A stretch of 64,000 nt of DNA from Methanocaldococcus fervens AG86 (GCF_000023985.1 NC_013156.1:298363-362362); one strand, 5' to 3'. Positions 44,679 to 55,227 are shown, counted from the stretch's first letter. The notes: a model not told the origin generated them from the letters alone. Numbers and translations are program-made.

Positions 44679-45230
44679 ATGAAGATTGTTGTTTGTATAA
44701 CTGGGGCGAGTGGAGTGATTTATGCAAAAAAATTATTGGAGGTTTTAAAAGATAAAGCTGAAATAAGCTTAATTATATCCAACTCAGCTAAGAAGATAAT
44801 TAAAGAAGAACTTAATATTGACTGGGAAGAGTTAAAAAAATTGGCAACAAATTATTATGAAAATGATGATTTTTTCAGCCCAATAGCATCCGGCTCAAAT
44901 AAGTTCGATGCAGTTATAGTTGTGCCCTGCTCAATGAAAACCTTATCAGCTATAGCTAACGGTTATTCAGCAAATTTAATAGTTAGGGTTTGCGATATTG
45001 CTTTAAAGGAGAGAAGAAAGTTAATAATTATGCCAAGAGAGATGCCATTAAACAGCATACATTTGGAAAACATGCTAAAGTTGTCTAACTTAGGAGCTGT
45101 GATAATGCCTCCAATTCCAGCCTTTTATCATAAACCAAAGAGTGTTGAGGACATAATTAACTTTGTTGTAGGAAGGGTTTTAGACATTTTAGGGATAGAA
45201 AATAATTTATTCAAAAGATGGGGAATTTAA
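44679..45230 (+). CDS. ubiX: UbiX-type flavin prenyltransferase
   Basis: A 183-residue flavoprotein. The FMN-binding opening KIVVCITGASGVIYAKKLLEVL and PCSMKTLSAIANGYSANLIVRVCDIALKERRKLIIMPREMPL (about 85-126) are diagnostic. UbiX makes the prenylated FMN cofactor used by UbiD-type decarboxylases; in methanogens this probably supports quinone-unrelated decarboxylations, as no UbiD is visible here. GGTGAATTT before ATG 44679 decides the start; the earlier in-frame TTG at 44661 is rejected. SRP54 follows in the same direction. Confidence 0.9.
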   Translation: MKIVVCITGASGVIYAKKLLEVLKDKAEISLIISNSAKKIIKEELNIDWEELKKLATNYYENDDFFSPIASGSNKFDAVIVVPCSMKTLSAIANGYSANLIVRVCDIALKERRKLIIMPREMPLNSIHLENMLKLSNLGAVIMPPIPAFYHKPKSVEDIINFVVGRVLDILGIENNLFKRWGI

Positions 45231-45254
45231 GACATACACAATTTGGTGATATCA

Positions 45255-46610
45255 ATGCTCGACAAGTTAGGAGAAAACCTAAATAAAGCTTTAAATAAAC
45301 TAAAAGCTGCTGCATTTGTCGATAAAAAATTAATAAAGGAAGTTATTAAAGATATTCAAAGAGCTTTAATTCAAGCTGATGTTAATGTAAAATTGGTTCT
45401 GAAGATGAGTAAGGAAATAGAAAGAAGAGCTTTAAAAGAGGAGACTCCAAAAGGGTTGTCAAAGAAAGAACATATTATAAAAATTGTTTATGAAGAATTG
45501 GTTAAATTGTTAGGAGAGGAAGCAAAAAAATTAGAGCTAAGTCCAAAAAAACAGAATGTTATTTTACTGGTTGGGATTCAAGGTTCTGGAAAAACCACAA
45601 CAGCAGCAAAATTAGCAAGATATATACAAAAGAGGGGGTTAAAACCTGCTTTAATTGCTGCTGATACGTATAGACCTGCTGCTTATGAGCAGTTGAAGCA
45701 ATTGGCTGAAAAAATCCACGTGCCATTATATGGTGATGAAACAAAAACAAAATCACCTGTAGAGATTGTTAAAGAAGGAATGGAGAAATTTAAGAAGGCA
45801 GACGTTCTAATTATAGACACTGCTGGAAGGCATAAGGAGGAAAGAGGTTTATTGGAAGAGATGAAGCAAATTAAAGAGGTAACAAACCCTGATGAAATTA
45901 TTTTGGTTATTGATGGAACTATTGGGCAACAGGCTGGTATACAAGCCAAGGCATTTAAAGAGGCGGTTGGAGAGATTGGAAGTATTATAGTCACAAAGTT
46001 AGATGGTTCCGCTAAAGGAGGAGGGGCTTTAAGTGCAGTAGCCGAGACAGGAGCACCTATAAAGTTTATTGGTATTGGTGAAGGGATAGATGATTTAGAG
46101 CCATTCGACCCTAAAAAGTTTATATCTCGATTATTGGGAATGGGAGATTTAGATAGTTTGTTAGAAAAAGCTGAGGATATGGTTGATGAAAAGACTGAAG
46201 AGAGTATAGATGCGATAATGAAAGGTAAGTTCACATTGAATGAGCTATTAACTCAATTAGAGGCAATTGAAAACATGGGTTCAATGAAAAAAATCTTAAG
46301 CATGATTCCTGGATTTGGGGGAGCTATGCCTAAAGAACTCTCTAATTTAACTGAAGCAAAAATAAAGAAATATAAAGTAATTATAAGCTCAATGACTAAA
46401 GAAGAGAGGGAAAATCCAAAGATTATTAAAGCATCAAGAATAAGAAGGATAGCAAGAGGTTCTGGAACTACAGAAAATGAAGTTAGAGAGGTTTTAAAAT
46501 ATTATGAAACTACGAAAAATGCTATAGATAAGCTTAGGAAGGGTAAAATGCTAAGAATTGGTGGGCCGTTGGGGCAGATATTAAGGCAGTTAATGTATAA
46601 GGAAATGTAA
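45255..46610 (+). CDS. srp54: Signal recognition particle GTPase SRP54 (Ffh)
   Basis: A 451-residue SRP54 that binds signal sequences and 7S RNA and docks to its receptor. The N domain is helical (to about 95). The G domain holds [15 protein letters not shown] (about 103-117), the [11 protein letters not shown] segment, DTAGRHKEE (about 183-191) and [14 protein letters not shown]. The M domain starts near 300 and includes [19 protein letters not shown] and the RNA-binding [26 protein letters not shown] before ATG 45255 sets the start; ATG 45243 is rejected. Confidence 0.97.
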   Translation: MLDKLGENLNKALNKLKAAAFVDKKLIKEVIKDIQRALIQADVNVKLVLKMSKEIERRALKEETPKGLSKKEHIIKIVYEELVKLLGEEAKKLELSPKKQNVILLVGIQGSGKTTTAAKLARYIQKRGLKPALIAADTYRPAAYEQLKQLAEKIHVPLYGDETKTKSPVEIVKEGMEKFKKADVLIIDTAGRHKEERGLLEEMKQIKEVTNPDEIILVIDGTIGQQAGIQAKAFKEAVGEIGSIIVTKLDGSAKGGGALSAVAETGAPIKFIGIGEGIDDLEPFDPKKFISRLLGMGDLDSLLEKAEDMVDEKTEESIDAIMKGKFTLNELLTQLEAIENMGSMKKILSMIPGFGGAMPKELSNLTEAKIKKYKVIISSMTKEERENPKIIKASRIRRIARGSGTTENEVREVLKYYETTKNAIDKLRKGKMLRIGGPLGQILRQLMYKEM

Positions 46611-46738
46611 ATTTAATAATTTTTTATTTAACCACTCAAATTTACTAATTTTCAAGAAATATTTTTTGAAACTTAAAATTTTTATATCTATTTTTATATA
46701 CTTTAAGGATTACTCAAAAATAAGTAGAGGTTATGATT

Positions 46739-48262
46739 ATGAAAACAATTCAAGAAATTAATGAAAAAATTAAAAAAGGAGAGGCTGTTGTTGTAACTGC
46801 TGAAGAGATGATAAAAATTGTTGAAGAGGAAGGGGTTAAGAAAGCTGCAGATTATGTTGATGTCGTTACAACAGGAACATTTGGGGCTATGTGTTCTTCC
46901 GGTGTATTTATAAACTTTGGACATTCAGACCCACCAATAAAGATGCTAAAAATATACTTAAATAACGTTGAAGCTTATGGTGGCTTAGCGGCAGTTGATG
47001 CATATATTGGAGCTACACAGCCAAACGAAGACCCTGACGTAGATATAGATTATGGAGGAGCTCATGTTATAGAGGATTTAGTTAGAGGTAAAGAGATTGA
47101 GCTTTACGCTGAAGGATATACAACTGATTGTTATCCAAGAAAGGATGTTAATGTTAAGATAACATTGGATGACGTTAATCAGGCGATTATGGTAAATCCA
47201 AGAAACGGTTATCAAACCTACGCAGCTGCGACAAATAGTAGGGATGAGAAAATCTATACATATATGGGTGTTTTACTTCCAGAGTATAGCAACGTCCACT
47301 ACTCAGGAGCTGGACAGTTAAACCCACTACAAAATGATTATGATCCAGAAACAAAATCATTTAACACAATAGGTATTGGAACAAGAATCTTCTTAGGAGG
47401 AGGAATTGGGTACGTTATAGGGGAGGGGACTCAACACAACCCACCATTTGGAACATTGATGGTTAAAGGAGATTTAAAACAAATGGATCCTAAGTTTATA
47501 AGAGCTGCTACAATGCCAAAGTATGGAAGTACATTGTATATTGGATTGGGTATTCCAATTCCAGTTTTAAATGAAAAGATAGCTGAAAGATGTGCTATTA
47601 GGGATGAAGATATAGAGGTTCCAATCTACGACTATGGGACTCCAAGAAGAGATAGGCCATTAATTGCAAAAACAAACTACAAAGTATTGAGAAGTGGAAA
47701 AATAACATTAAGAGTTAATATAGAGGGAAGAGAAGTTGAAAAAACTGTAAAAACTGGTTCTGTATCAAGCTATAAAATGGCGAGGGAGGTTGCTGAAACA
47801 CTCAAAAAATGGATTTTAGATGGGAAGTTTTTGTTATCTGAGAGGGTTGACACATTAGGAAGAGCTGAAAATAAGCCAATGAAGTCACCAATAACATTGG
47901 TTAGGGATATTTTGAGTAAGCCACCAATAACAGCCCAAAGAAATATATCAATCATGGAAGCTGCCAAAATATTGATAAAGCATAATATAAACCACTTACC
48001 AATTGTTGATGAGCAAGGAAGATTGGTGGGGATTATCACATCGTGGGATATAGCTAAAGCCCTCGCCCAAAACAAGAAAACAATTGAAGAGATTATGACA
48101 AGAAATGTAGTAACTGCATACGAAGATGAGCCAGTTGATCATGTAGCTGTGAAAATGAGCAAATACAACATTTCAGGCGTTCCTGTGGTTGATAATTACA
48201 GAAGAGTTGTAGGAGTTGTAACATCTGAGGATATTTCAAGATTATTCGGAGGGAAAAAATGA
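46739..48262 (+). CDS. Homocysteine biosynthesis protein (COG1900/DUF39) with two CBS domains
   Basis: About 507 residues. The first ~370 residues are the DUF39 domain ([23 protein letters not shown] near 45-67, [32 protein letters not shown] near 220-251), which in methanogens acts with a Fe-S partner to build homocysteine from aspartate semialdehyde and sulfide (established genetically in Methanosarcina). Two CBS domains follow ([25 protein letters not shown] and [20 protein letters not shown]), which may sense adenosyl compounds. GAGGTTATGATT precedes ATG 46739. The stop overlaps the start of the ferredoxin-like partner gene. Confidence 0.9.
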   Translation: MKTIQEINEKIKKGEAVVVTAEEMIKIVEEEGVKKAADYVDVVTTGTFGAMCSSGVFINFGHSDPPIKMLKIYLNNVEAYGGLAAVDAYIGATQPNEDPDVDIDYGGAHVIEDLVRGKEIELYAEGYTTDCYPRKDVNVKITLDDVNQAIMVNPRNGYQTYAAATNSRDEKIYTYMGVLLPEYSNVHYSGAGQLNPLQNDYDPETKSFNTIGIGTRIFLGGGIGYVIGEGTQHNPPFGTLMVKGDLKQMDPKFIRAATMPKYGSTLYIGLGIPIPVLNEKIAERCAIRDEDIEVPIYDYGTPRRDRPLIAKTNYKVLRSGKITLRVNIEGREVEKTVKTGSVSSYKMAREVAETLKKWILDGKFLLSERVDTLGRAENKPMKSPITLVRDILSKPPITAQRNISIMEAAKILIKHNINHLPIVDEQGRLVGIITSWDIAKALAQNKKTIEEIMTRNVVTAYEDEPVDHVAVKMSKYNISGVPVVDNYRRVVGVVTSEDISRLFGGKK

Positions 48263-48654
48263 GGAAGAGAATATACTACTGGACAGCCTCAGAACATATA
48301 AATAAGCCAGTTATTGCCGACACAGTATTAAATACTGGAGTTAAGATAAACATTTTAAAGGCAAAAGTCGAACCACAGGAGGCATTTTTAATATTGGAGT
48401 TGATTGGTAGTAAAGAAACAATAGAAAAGGCTTTAGATTATTTATCAAAGTTTGGAGAAGTTGAAGAAATTTCTAAAGTGATAAAAAGAGATTTAGAAAA
48501 ATGTGTTCACTGCGGTTGCTGTCTAACACAATGTCCAATAGATGCGATATACATGGATGAAGAATATAATGTAGTTTTTAAAGAAGATGAGTGCGTTGGT
48601 TGCAAAAACTGTATGAAAGCCTGCCCATTCAAAGCAATTGAAATTATCGAATAA
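48259..48654 (+). CDS. NIL-domain ferredoxin, partner in homocysteine synthesis
   Basis: A 131-residue protein. Residues ~1-75 are a NIL-type ligand-binding domain ([40 protein letters not shown]). It is followed by two [4Fe-4S] motifs, [11 protein letters not shown] and [11 protein letters not shown]. It overlaps the DUF39/CBS gene by 4 bases (ATGA), and the same pair is linked in other methanogens, where it is needed for homocysteine formation. The cluster probably delivers electrons or sulfide-transfer chemistry; which one is inference. The CRISPR leader begins right after its stop. Confidence 0.9.
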   Translation: MRKRIYYWTASEHINKPVIADTVLNTGVKINILKAKVEPQEAFLILELIGSKETIEKALDYLSKFGEVEEISKVIKRDLEKCVHCGCCLTQCPIDAIYMDEEYNVVFKEDECVGCKNCMKACPFKAIEIIE

Positions 48655-49026
48655 ATGGTTATTATCTCGCTGAATAAGTTTTATTTTTGAAATAATTAGT
48701 TTTTATATTTTATTTTTCGATTTTAAGGATTTTTAAGAAATTTCAAAGGGTAAGTTATTTTAATTATTTTGAATATTTAGATTAATTAAATTATATGGAA
48801 TTTTTAAAATATTTTAGTTAATTATTTTAACTAAAAATTTCCACAATAAAAAATTATTATTTTAAAAAATAATTGCTTTAAAACTATTTTTAAGCCTAAA
48901 AATTAAAATTTATATGGATGAGAAGGTATATAAATGAATGGGATTAAGTACCCTTCGACTTATAAGGTAGAGTAAAGTATATATATTAATAATGCTAAAA
49001 ATATGCTTATCTCGAATAATTGGTCT
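48655..49026 (+). promoter_or_regulatory. CRISPR leader (copy 2, active array)
   Basis: An AT-rich 372-base leader ending at the first repeat. Landmarks shared with the orphan copy at 14538 are TATCTCGCTGAA, TTTTAAGGATTTTTAA, TTTCAAAGGGTAAGTTATTT, TTTAGATTAATTAAATTATA, GGTATATAAAT and CCCTTCGACTTATA. Two promoter-like boxes are seen: GGTATATAAATG near 48927 and AGTATATATATTA near 48976-48988; the latter would start the pre-crRNA near 49005-49012. The homology begins directly after the preceding stop codon. Confidence 0.85.
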
Positions 49027-49528
49027 GTTAAAATCAGACCGGAACGGTATGGAAAGATGTGTTCTTCACCGATTGCAATCAACAAGTCTGGTTAAAATCA
49101 GACCGGAACGGTATGGAAAGATCAACTCCACAATTTTTTCAATGGTTATGGTGCTAGTTAAAATCAGACCGGAACGGTATGGAAAGTTGTCATTTGCTAT
49201 TTTATTAAGTGCAAGATAGTATGGTTAAAATCAGACCGGAACGGTATGGAAAGATATAGAGTTTTGAGAAGTTTCATGTTGCTCACATTTTAATGGGTTA
49301 AAATCAGACCGGAACGGTATGGAAAGCTCGCTCGCAAATCCTTAGATATTGCAAAAATCCCAGTTAAAATCAGACCGGAACGGTATGGAAAGTATTGAAC
49401 ATTCAAAAATAAAAGACACTTCTAAAGAGTTAAAATCAGACCGGAACGGTATGGAAATAATTGACTCTCTGTTACTTCTATTTTCAATATTTTGCCGTGT
49501 TAAAATAAGACAGTCTCGGTATGGAAAC
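49027..49528 (+). CRISPR. CRISPR array, 8 repeats and 7 spacers
   Basis: Thirty-base repeats begin at 49027, 49091, 49157, 49224, 49297, 49363, 49429 and 49499. The consensus begins GTTAAAATCAGACCGGAACG and ends GTATGGAAAG. Repeats 1-6 are identical, repeat 7 ends in T, and repeat 8 is degenerate over its middle (AAGACAGTCTCGG), as expected for the leader-distal end. Spacers are 34, 36, 37, 43, 36, 36 and 40 bases. The repeat carries a tiny CCG-GAA-CGG stem; the M. jannaschii repeat as I recall has the same stem with TTT in its loop. No cas gene lies within the window, so processing and adaptation must be supplied from elsewhere. Confidence 0.97.
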
Positions 49529-49693
49529 GCTATGCCAAAAAGAGACGAGAGTCCTGCCCAAATACACAATAGTCAAAAATAGGATTGATACTTAAAAATC
49601 TCGGGATTGGACGTTAGATTGGATTTGAGTAAATTAAAATAGAAAAACTAAAATTAATTCATTATTAATGAGAAAATAGAAAATTTATAAAAA

Positions 49694-50542
49694 TTATTCT
49701 TTTTTTCCATTGTTTTGTGAAGTTGGATATGGCATAAATTCAACAGTTCCCCTCTGTTTAATTGGCTGTTTATAAAGCTCCATTAATTCATAAACCTCTT
49801 CTGGAACATTTGTATCAACATCTAAACCAAGATTTTTAGCCTCTTCAACAGTTATTGGATAATCGTGAGTCCATTTACCTTCTGTTAATATCTTAGCTAA
49901 TTCTTTAGCTTTTTCTTTTCCGTATTTATCTTTCAATAGAGTATATACAAAATTTTGAACCTGGTTTATTGCTTTTTTGGCAATATCCGCCAATATTAAT
50001 GTTTGATCATCAACCTTATCAGCTCCTTTCTGCTCTACTGCTTTAACTATACTTGGAGCAGGATATTGTCCAAGTTGTGGGTCCACAGGACCTAAAACTG
50101 CATTTTCATCCATAATTATTTTGTCTGCAGATAGAGCTATTAAAGTTCCTCCACTCATTGCATAGTGTGGAACTATAACCCTCGTCTCCGCTGGATGGGC
50201 TTTTAATGCCTTAGCTATTTGAGTTGCGGCCAATACCAAACCTCCCGGTGTGTGTATGATTAAATCTATTGGTTTGTCTTTTGGAGCTGTCCTTATCGCC
50301 CTTAAAATCTCTTCACTATCCTCAATAGTGATGAATTTGTAAATTGGTATACCAAACAAGCCAATATTTTCCTGTCTATGTATTAAAGTTATTACTGTTG
50401 AATTTCTTTTATTTGAAAGCTCTCTGAGTATTTTTAATCTCGCAAGCTGTAGCTGTTTATATTGTATTTGTGGAGCCATAATCAAATAAAAGAATAATAG
50501 CCACCAAATTAACGAGCCAATAAAACCACTTAATGGATCCAT
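49694..50542 (-). CDS. Membrane-anchored SDH/SppA-like serine protease (ClpP class)
   Basis: A 282-residue protein with an N-terminal span (about 8-23) and a ClpP/crotonase-fold domain. IDLIIHTPGGLVLAATQIAKAL (about 93-114) and HYAMSGGTLIALSADKIIMDENAVLGPVDPQLGQYP (about 125-160) carry the candidate nucleophilic Ser in AMSGG. In this family Ser is helped by Lys or His-Asp. It probably degrades membrane peptides. GTGGGGAGAG precedes the ATG. It runs toward the CRISPR array; the GATase/P-loop gene lies upstream. Confidence 0.85.
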   Translation of the reverse strand: MDPLSGFIGSLIWWLLFFYLIMAPQIQYKQLQLARLKILRELSNKRNSTVITLIHRQENIGLFGIPIYKFITIEDSEEILRAIRTAPKDKPIDLIIHTPGGLVLAATQIAKALKAHPAETRVIVPHYAMSGGTLIALSADKIIMDENAVLGPVDPQLGQYPAPSIVKAVEQKGADKVDDQTLILADIAKKAINQVQNFVYTLLKDKYGKEKAKELAKILTEGKWTHDYPITVEEAKNLGLDVDTNVPEEVYELMELYKQPIKQRGTVEFMPYPTSQNNGKKE

Positions 50543-50602
50543 TCTCTCCCCACGCTAAATTGTATTTTATATTTTTACTTTTATTTTGATTTTTTAGATT
50601 TT

Positions 50603-52054
50603 TTATTTATTTTTTAGCATTATATTCCTAATCCAACTATCTAACCTCTCAATAAAGTTATAATCTTCATCATTTATATTATTATTTATTTCAATTTCAG
50701 GAATATCTATGTTTAAATCAACATTAAAGGCATTCCTGCAGAAACTTTCATAATCAATCTCCACCTCTGGGATTAATCCCCTACCCTCATCAGCTACTTT
50801 TCCAACACCGTAGAGCTTTATGTTATGTTTTTTAGCTAAACTTTTTAATTTATCAAAAATTTTCCAATCATAGACCTTATTTAAAATGATACCCTCAACT
50901 TTAATCCCAATATCTTTAAGTAAGCTGTAATAAGCTACTGCTTCAACAAAAGCCCCTTCTATTCCAGATATATTACAAGGGCTTACTACATAAACTGGAA
51001 ATCCAAGCTTTTTGGCAATTTGGTAAGAGGAGAGGTTTTTTAATGCAGCTGTAAAAGCCCCCATAACTCCTTCAACAATTATATAATCGTAGTTGGAGTT
51101 TTTTACATAATCTAAAAACTCAGAAACATCAACCCATCCTCTCTCTCCAATTTTTATACTGTTGTATTTTGTCATCTTCTCCCTTAACAAATAAAGGGCT
51201 GGAACTATATCCCTAACATCCCCTCCAATCTTAGCTACAAAAACCCTTCCATTTAATTTTGCAGATAAAGCAGTGGTTAAAAATGTCTTCCCGCTATTTG
51301 AAGAAGTAGCTAATAAAACAATCCCTCTTTTTTTATTATCCTTTTTTATTTCATTTTTTGTTAATTCTGGATTTAGCCTATATTTTAAAGCCCTTCTTTT
51401 TAACTCCTCTTTTATAATTTTGTTTTTTTCAAATATCTCTTCCTTTTCATCTTTTTTAACTCCCAAATGATTTAAAAAATTTTCCCTAACAAATTCATTG
51501 TCTAAGAAGTTATGGACCATTGTTCCAAATACCTTTCCCTTGAAAGCCCCTGAAATAATTTCTTTTTCTCCTCCCAATTTATAATTTAGCTTTTTAACTT
51601 TTGAAACTGTTAAAATTTTTGTTTCTTTATCAACTATTCTAACATCTCCATAAGTGTGGCAGTGGAATCCTCTACCAATCCCTTCCCCAAATATCGATTT
51701 TTTTAATTTAAATTCAACCCTATCAGTACATACTAACGGATAAAATTCAACATCCAATAAGTTTAAACCCTCTCTAAATATTGGAACACTACTTTTCCTT
51801 CCAATATCTATTTTTTTTGATAAGATTTGGAATCCACTACAAATACCAATTATATACCCATCAAAGTTAATTATCTCTTTTTTTATATCATCATTTAATG
51901 ATTTACTTTCAACCAAACTACCTCCTGGAATTATTAAAGCATCCAAATTCTTAATTTCTTTGTAGTTTTTTTCATCTATAATCTTTGTTGGCAGATTGCC
52001 AAAATCTTCAAATAGTGGTAAGGAGCCAATTATATCTAAAATGCCAATTTCCAT
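50603..52054 (-). CDS. GATase–P-loop fusion, CobB/CobQ-related amidotransferase
   Basis: A 483-residue protein with an N-terminal class I glutamine amidotransferase domain (residues ~1-200): [11 protein letters not shown] near 40, the nucleophile in [10 protein letters not shown] near 70-79, and the His in GTMVHNFL near 176-183. A linker is followed by a C-terminal CobQ/BioD-like P-loop domain with [19 protein letters not shown] near 252-270 and [10 protein letters not shown] near 330. In the usual CobB and CobQ the order is P-loop first, GATase last; here it is reversed. It probably amidates a carboxylated substrate with ATP and glutamine, but the substrate is unknown. GGGGGATACT precedes ATG 52054. 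Divergent from the K+ channel. Confidence 0.8.
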   Translation of the reverse strand: MEIGILDIIGSLPLFEDFGNLPTKIIDEKNYKEIKNLDALIIPGGSLVESKSLNDDIKKEIINFDGYIIGICSGFQILSKKIDIGRKSSVPIFREGLNLLDVEFYPLVCTDRVEFKLKKSIFGEGIGRGFHCHTYGDVRIVDKETKILTVSKVKKLNYKLGGEKEIISGAFKGKVFGTMVHNFLDNEFVRENFLNHLGVKKDEKEEIFEKNKIIKEELKRRALKYRLNPELTKNEIKKDNKKRGIVLLATSSNSGKTFLTTALSAKLNGRVFVAKIGGDVRDIVPALYLLREKMTKYNSIKIGERGWVDVSEFLDYVKNSNYDYIIVEGVMGAFTAALKNLSSYQIAKKLGFPVYVVSPCNISGIEGAFVEAVAYYSLLKDIGIKVEGIILNKVYDWKIFDKLKSLAKKHNIKLYGVGKVADEGRGLIPEVEIDYESFCRNAFNVDLNIDIPEIEINNNINDEDYNFIERLDSWIRNIMLKNK

Positions 52055-52080
52055 AGTATCCCCCTAAAATTGTGATATAA

Positions 52081-52716
52081 ATGAGGTTAAAAGACAAAAA
52101 ATTTAAAAAAATAATTGAGGTATTGAGCTTAATTTTTACGTTTGAAATTATAGCCTCATTTATTCTCTCAACGTATAACCCTCCTTATCAAGATTTACTC
52201 ATAAAGTTGGATTATATATCCATAATATTTTTCACTTTTGAGATTATATACAACTTTTATTATTCTGAAAGCAGGGTAGAATTTTTTAAAGATGTTTATA
52301 ATATTGTTGATGCCATAGTTATTATTGCTTTCCTTCTATACTCTTTGGAGATATTTTATTCAAAGGCATTGTTTGGACTTAGGGTTATAAACTTAATAAG
52401 AATTTTAGTTATGCTTAGGATAATTAAATTAAAACGAGTAGGGGAGAATCCTGCACTGATGAACTTTTTAACAATATTTATATTTTGCTTTATTTCCTCA
52501 TGCTTAGTATGGGTTGCTGAATCAGAAGCAAATCCATCTATAAATAATTTCTTCGATGCCTTTTATTTCACAGTGATATCTGTAGCGACAGTAGGTTATG
52601 GAGATATAACGCCAAAAACAGATGCTGGAAAGTTTATAATAGTATTTTCCGTCTTATTCTTTATTTCTGGTTTGATAACTTCATTACAAAAGGCTTTAAG
52701 AGGAGAGATTAAATAA
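52081..52716 (+). CDS. Voltage-gated potassium channel (MVP type)
   Basis: A 211-residue six-span channel with a voltage sensor: S4 LFGLRVINLIRILVMLRIIKLKRV (about 97-120) has arginines/lysines every third residue (R101, R107, R113, K116, R119). The pore has the filter TVGYGD at 170-175. It matches in size and sequence the hyperpolarisation-activated channel MVP described from M. jannaschii. The S6 is followed by a very short tail. It starts behind GTGATAT, 26 bases from the divergent GATase/P-loop gene, and is monocistronic as far as can be seen. Confidence 0.92.
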   Translation: MRLKDKKFKKIIEVLSLIFTFEIIASFILSTYNPPYQDLLIKLDYISIIFFTFEIIYNFYYSESRVEFFKDVYNIVDAIVIIAFLLYSLEIFYSKALFGLRVINLIRILVMLRIIKLKRVGENPALMNFLTIFIFCFISSCLVWVAESEANPSINNFFDAFYFTVISVATVGYGDITPKTDAGKFIIVFSVLFFISGLITSLQKALRGEIK

Positions 52717-52772
52717 ATAGGATTGTATAAAATTATCAATAAAAATAAGAACTAAATTTAGGGGATGGTCAT

Positions 52773-53591
52773 ATGTCAGTAAAGGTCTCTGAATACATGA
52801 CAAAAAAGGTAGTCACAGTATCAAAAGATAATACAGTTAAAGATGTTATTAAACTATTGAAAGAAACAGGACATAATTCATTTCCTGTTGTAGAAGATGG
52901 AAAATTAGTAGGCATTGTCTCAGTTCATGACATTGTAGGTAAAGATGATAATGAGAAAGTAGAGAATGTAATGACTAAAAGAGAAGATATGGTCGTTACA
53001 CATCCAGAGGCAAATATAATGGACGTTGGTAGAATAATGTTCAGAACAGGTTTCTCAAAACTGCCAGTTGTTGATAAAGAAAATAATTTAGTTGGAATTA
53101 TATCAAATATGGACGTTATTAGGTCTCAAATAGAAAAAACCACACCTACAAAGTTGGAAAACATAGTTAAGACTTACAAAAACTTAGGATATAATCTAAA
53201 AGTTAAGAAGGAAGAAATTGATGTTAATAAATTAAGACCTACACAGAATAAAATCCACGCCGATGAGTTGGTTGGTAGAATGTATGAGCTAAAAAAAGGT
53301 TTAGCAGAACCTATAATTGCAATAAAAACAAAGAGGGGAGATTATTATATATTAGTTGATGGGCATCATAGGGCAGTTGCTGCATACAAACTGGGGCTGC
53401 CAAAGTTAGATGCCTACGTAATTTATTTAGATACTGACAAAAAACCTGGCATAGAAAAGACAGCAGAGGCTATGAATTTAAAATCTCTGAAAGATGTTAA
53501 GGTTATCGACAGCGATGATGAAAACTGTGTTAAAGTAATAAAATACAATAAAAAAGGATATTGGGGTAATCATGATAGTCAAAGGAATTAG
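52773..53591 (+). CDS. Double-CBS protein with ParB-like C-terminal domain
   Basis: A 272-residue protein. CBS 1 (VSEYMTKKVVTVSKDNTVKDVIKLLKETGHNSFPVV) and CBS 2 (MTKREDMVVTHPEANIMDVGRIMFRTGFSKLPVVD) occupy about residues 4-118. The C-terminal part (about 150-235) is a ParB/Srx-like nuclease fold: NKIHADELVGRMYELKKGLAEPIIAIKTKRGDYYILVDGHHRAVAAYKLG. The DGHHR motif is characteristic. The CBS pair likely binds an adenosyl ligand that controls the ParB-like part; what the latter acts on is not known. It overlaps Cgi121 by 20 bases. Confidence 0.85.
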   Translation: MSVKVSEYMTKKVVTVSKDNTVKDVIKLLKETGHNSFPVVEDGKLVGIVSVHDIVGKDDNEKVENVMTKREDMVVTHPEANIMDVGRIMFRTGFSKLPVVDKENNLVGIISNMDVIRSQIEKTTPTKLENIVKTYKNLGYNLKVKKEEIDVNKLRPTQNKIHADELVGRMYELKKGLAEPIIAIKTKRGDYYILVDGHHRAVAAYKLGLPKLDAYVIYLDTDKKPGIEKTAEAMNLKSLKDVKVIDSDDENCVKVIKYNKKGYWGNHDSQRN

Positions 53592-54009
53592 AGGAGCTAA
53601 AATAAGCAACGATATTTTTAATTTAGATCTAGAATTTCAAATTTTGAATGCCGATTTGATAGCCACAAAAAAACATGTCTTACATGCTATAAATCAGGCA
53701 AAAACAAAAAAACCGATAGCAAGGAATTTTTGGATGGAGATATTGGTTAGAGCTTCTGGGCAGAGGCAAATACACGAAGCAATAAAAATTATTGGTGCTA
53801 AAGATGGAAATGTTTGTTTAATATGCGAAGATGAGGAGATATTCAAAAAGATTCATGAGCTTATCGGTGGAGAAATAGATGACTCTATCTTAGAAATTAA
53901 TGAGGATAAGGAAAGATTAATTAGAGAAGTTTTTGGTATTAAAGGATTTGGAAATGTTGTTGAAAGAGTTTTGGAAAAGATAGCTTTAATTGAGCTGAAG
54001 AAGGAGTAA
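53572..54009 (+). CDS. cgi121: KEOPS complex subunit Cgi121
   Basis: A 145-residue protein matching archaeal Cgi121 (LNADLIATKKHVLHAINQAKTKKPIARNFWMEILVRASGQRQIHEAIKIIGAKDG). It is the KEOPS subunit that binds the tRNA 3' end and helps Bud32/Kae1 make t6A at position 37. The start ATG 53572 lies within the end of the CBS-ParB gene, with GGGGTAATC as weak ribosome binding site, suggesting coupling. The other KEOPS genes are not in the window. argJ follows 9 bases later. Confidence 0.88.
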   Translation: MIVKGIRGAKISNDIFNLDLEFQILNADLIATKKHVLHAINQAKTKKPIARNFWMEILVRASGQRQIHEAIKIIGAKDGNVCLICEDEEIFKKIHELIGGEIDDSILEINEDKERLIREVFGIKGFGNVVERVLEKIALIELKKE

Positions 54010-54018
54010 GGTGAAAAC

Positions 54019-55227
54019 ATGAAGATTATTGATGGTGGAATTGTAGCTCCAAAAGGATTTAAGGCAAATGGATACAAAGAGGGCAAGTATGGGGTTGCTA
54101 TAATTGTGTCTGAAAAAGAGGCAGTAGGTGCTGGAACATTTACAACAAACAAAGTTGTAGCTCACCCAGTAGTCTTATCAAGAGAGCTAATAAAAAATAA
54201 AGATAAATTTAGGGCTATAGTTGCAAATAGTGGAAATGCCAACTGTTTTACAAAAGATGGATTGGAAGACGCTAAGGAGATGCAGAGATTAGTTGCCGAG
54301 CTTTTTAATATTAACGAAGATGATGTTTTAGTAGCCTCAACTGGTGTTATTGGAAGAAAGATGAACATGGAAATAATAAGAGATAGAATAAATAAAGTTT
54401 ATAATTTAATTAAGGAGGAAAATAGCTCAATAAATGCAGCTAAGGCAATAATGACAACGGATACAAAGCCAAAAGAGATAGCTGTAGAGTTTGAAGTTAA
54501 TGGAAAGGTTGTTAGAGTTGGAGGGATAGCGAAAGGAGCTGGAATGATAGCTCCAAACATGTTACATGCAACAATGCTCTGCTTCATAACAACAGACATA
54601 GAGATTGATAAAGAAAGCTTAACAACTGTTTTACAAAAAGTAGTTGATAAGACATTCAACAACATATCCGTTGATGGAGATACTTCAACAAACGATACTG
54701 TATTTATTTTAGCTAATGGATTGAGTGGAGTTAATTACAAAGAGTGTAAGGAGGAGTTTGAAAATGCTTTATTGTTTGTTTGTAGAGAGCTTGCTAAGAT
54801 GATTGTTAAAGATGGGGAGGGAGCTACTAAGTTTATGGAAGTTGTGGTTAGAGGAGCTAAAAGTGAAGAAGATGCTGTAAAAGCCTCAAAAGCTATTGTT
54901 AATTCCCTATTGGTCAAAACTGCTGTTTTTGGAGGAGATCCAAACTGGGGCAGGATTGTTGCAGCTGTAGGATACAGTGGAGCAGATTTTAATCCAGAAA
55001 TTGTTGATGTTTTATTGAGTAATTATGAAGATGAAGTTTATTTGGTTAAAGATGGGGTTCCATTAGCTGATGAAGGAACTGCAGAGTTAAAAAAAGCTGA
55101 AGAGATTATGAAAAGTGATGAAATAAAAATAGTCGTTGATTTAAAAATGGGAGAGTTTGAAAATATCTGCTATGGATGTGATTTAAGCTACGAATATGTT
55201 AGGATAAATGCTGAATACACAACTTAA
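54019..55227 (+). CDS. argJ: Arginine biosynthesis bifunctional protein ArgJ
   Basis: A 402-residue ornithine acetyltransferase that recycles the acetyl group between N-acetylornithine and glutamate. It self-cleaves before the Thr in HATMLC; here T185. Other motifs are ANSGNANCFT (about 69-78), VASTGVIGRKM, GDTSTNDT and GDPNWGRIVAA. Whether it also makes acetylglutamate from acetyl-CoA cannot be told from sequence. GGTGAAAAC precedes the ATG. It ends 16 bases from the convergent TrkA-C gene. Confidence 0.96.
   Translation: MKIIDGGIVAPKGFKANGYKEGKYGVAIIVSEKEAVGAGTFTTNKVVAHPVVLSRELIKNKDKFRAIVANSGNANCFTKDGLEDAKEMQRLVAELFNINEDDVLVASTGVIGRKMNMEIIRDRINKVYNLIKEENSSINAAKAIMTTDTKPKEIAVEFEVNGKVVRVGGIAKGAGMIAPNMLHATMLCFITTDIEIDKESLTTVLQKVVDKTFNNISVDGDTSTNDTVFILANGLSGVNYKECKEEFENALLFVCRELAKMIVKDGEGATKFMEVVVRGAKSEEDAVKASKAIVNSLLVKTAVFGGDPNWGRIVAAVGYSGADFNPEIVDVLLSNYEDEVYLVKDGVPLADEGTAELKKAEEIMKSDEIKIVVDLKMGEFENICYGCDLSYEYVRINAEYTT

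Noticed and set aside
48992-49582. Open reading frames running through the CRISPR array on both strands
   Set aside because: They consist of the repeat translated over and over (VKIRPERYGK and similar) and have no ribosome binding sites; the array explains them.
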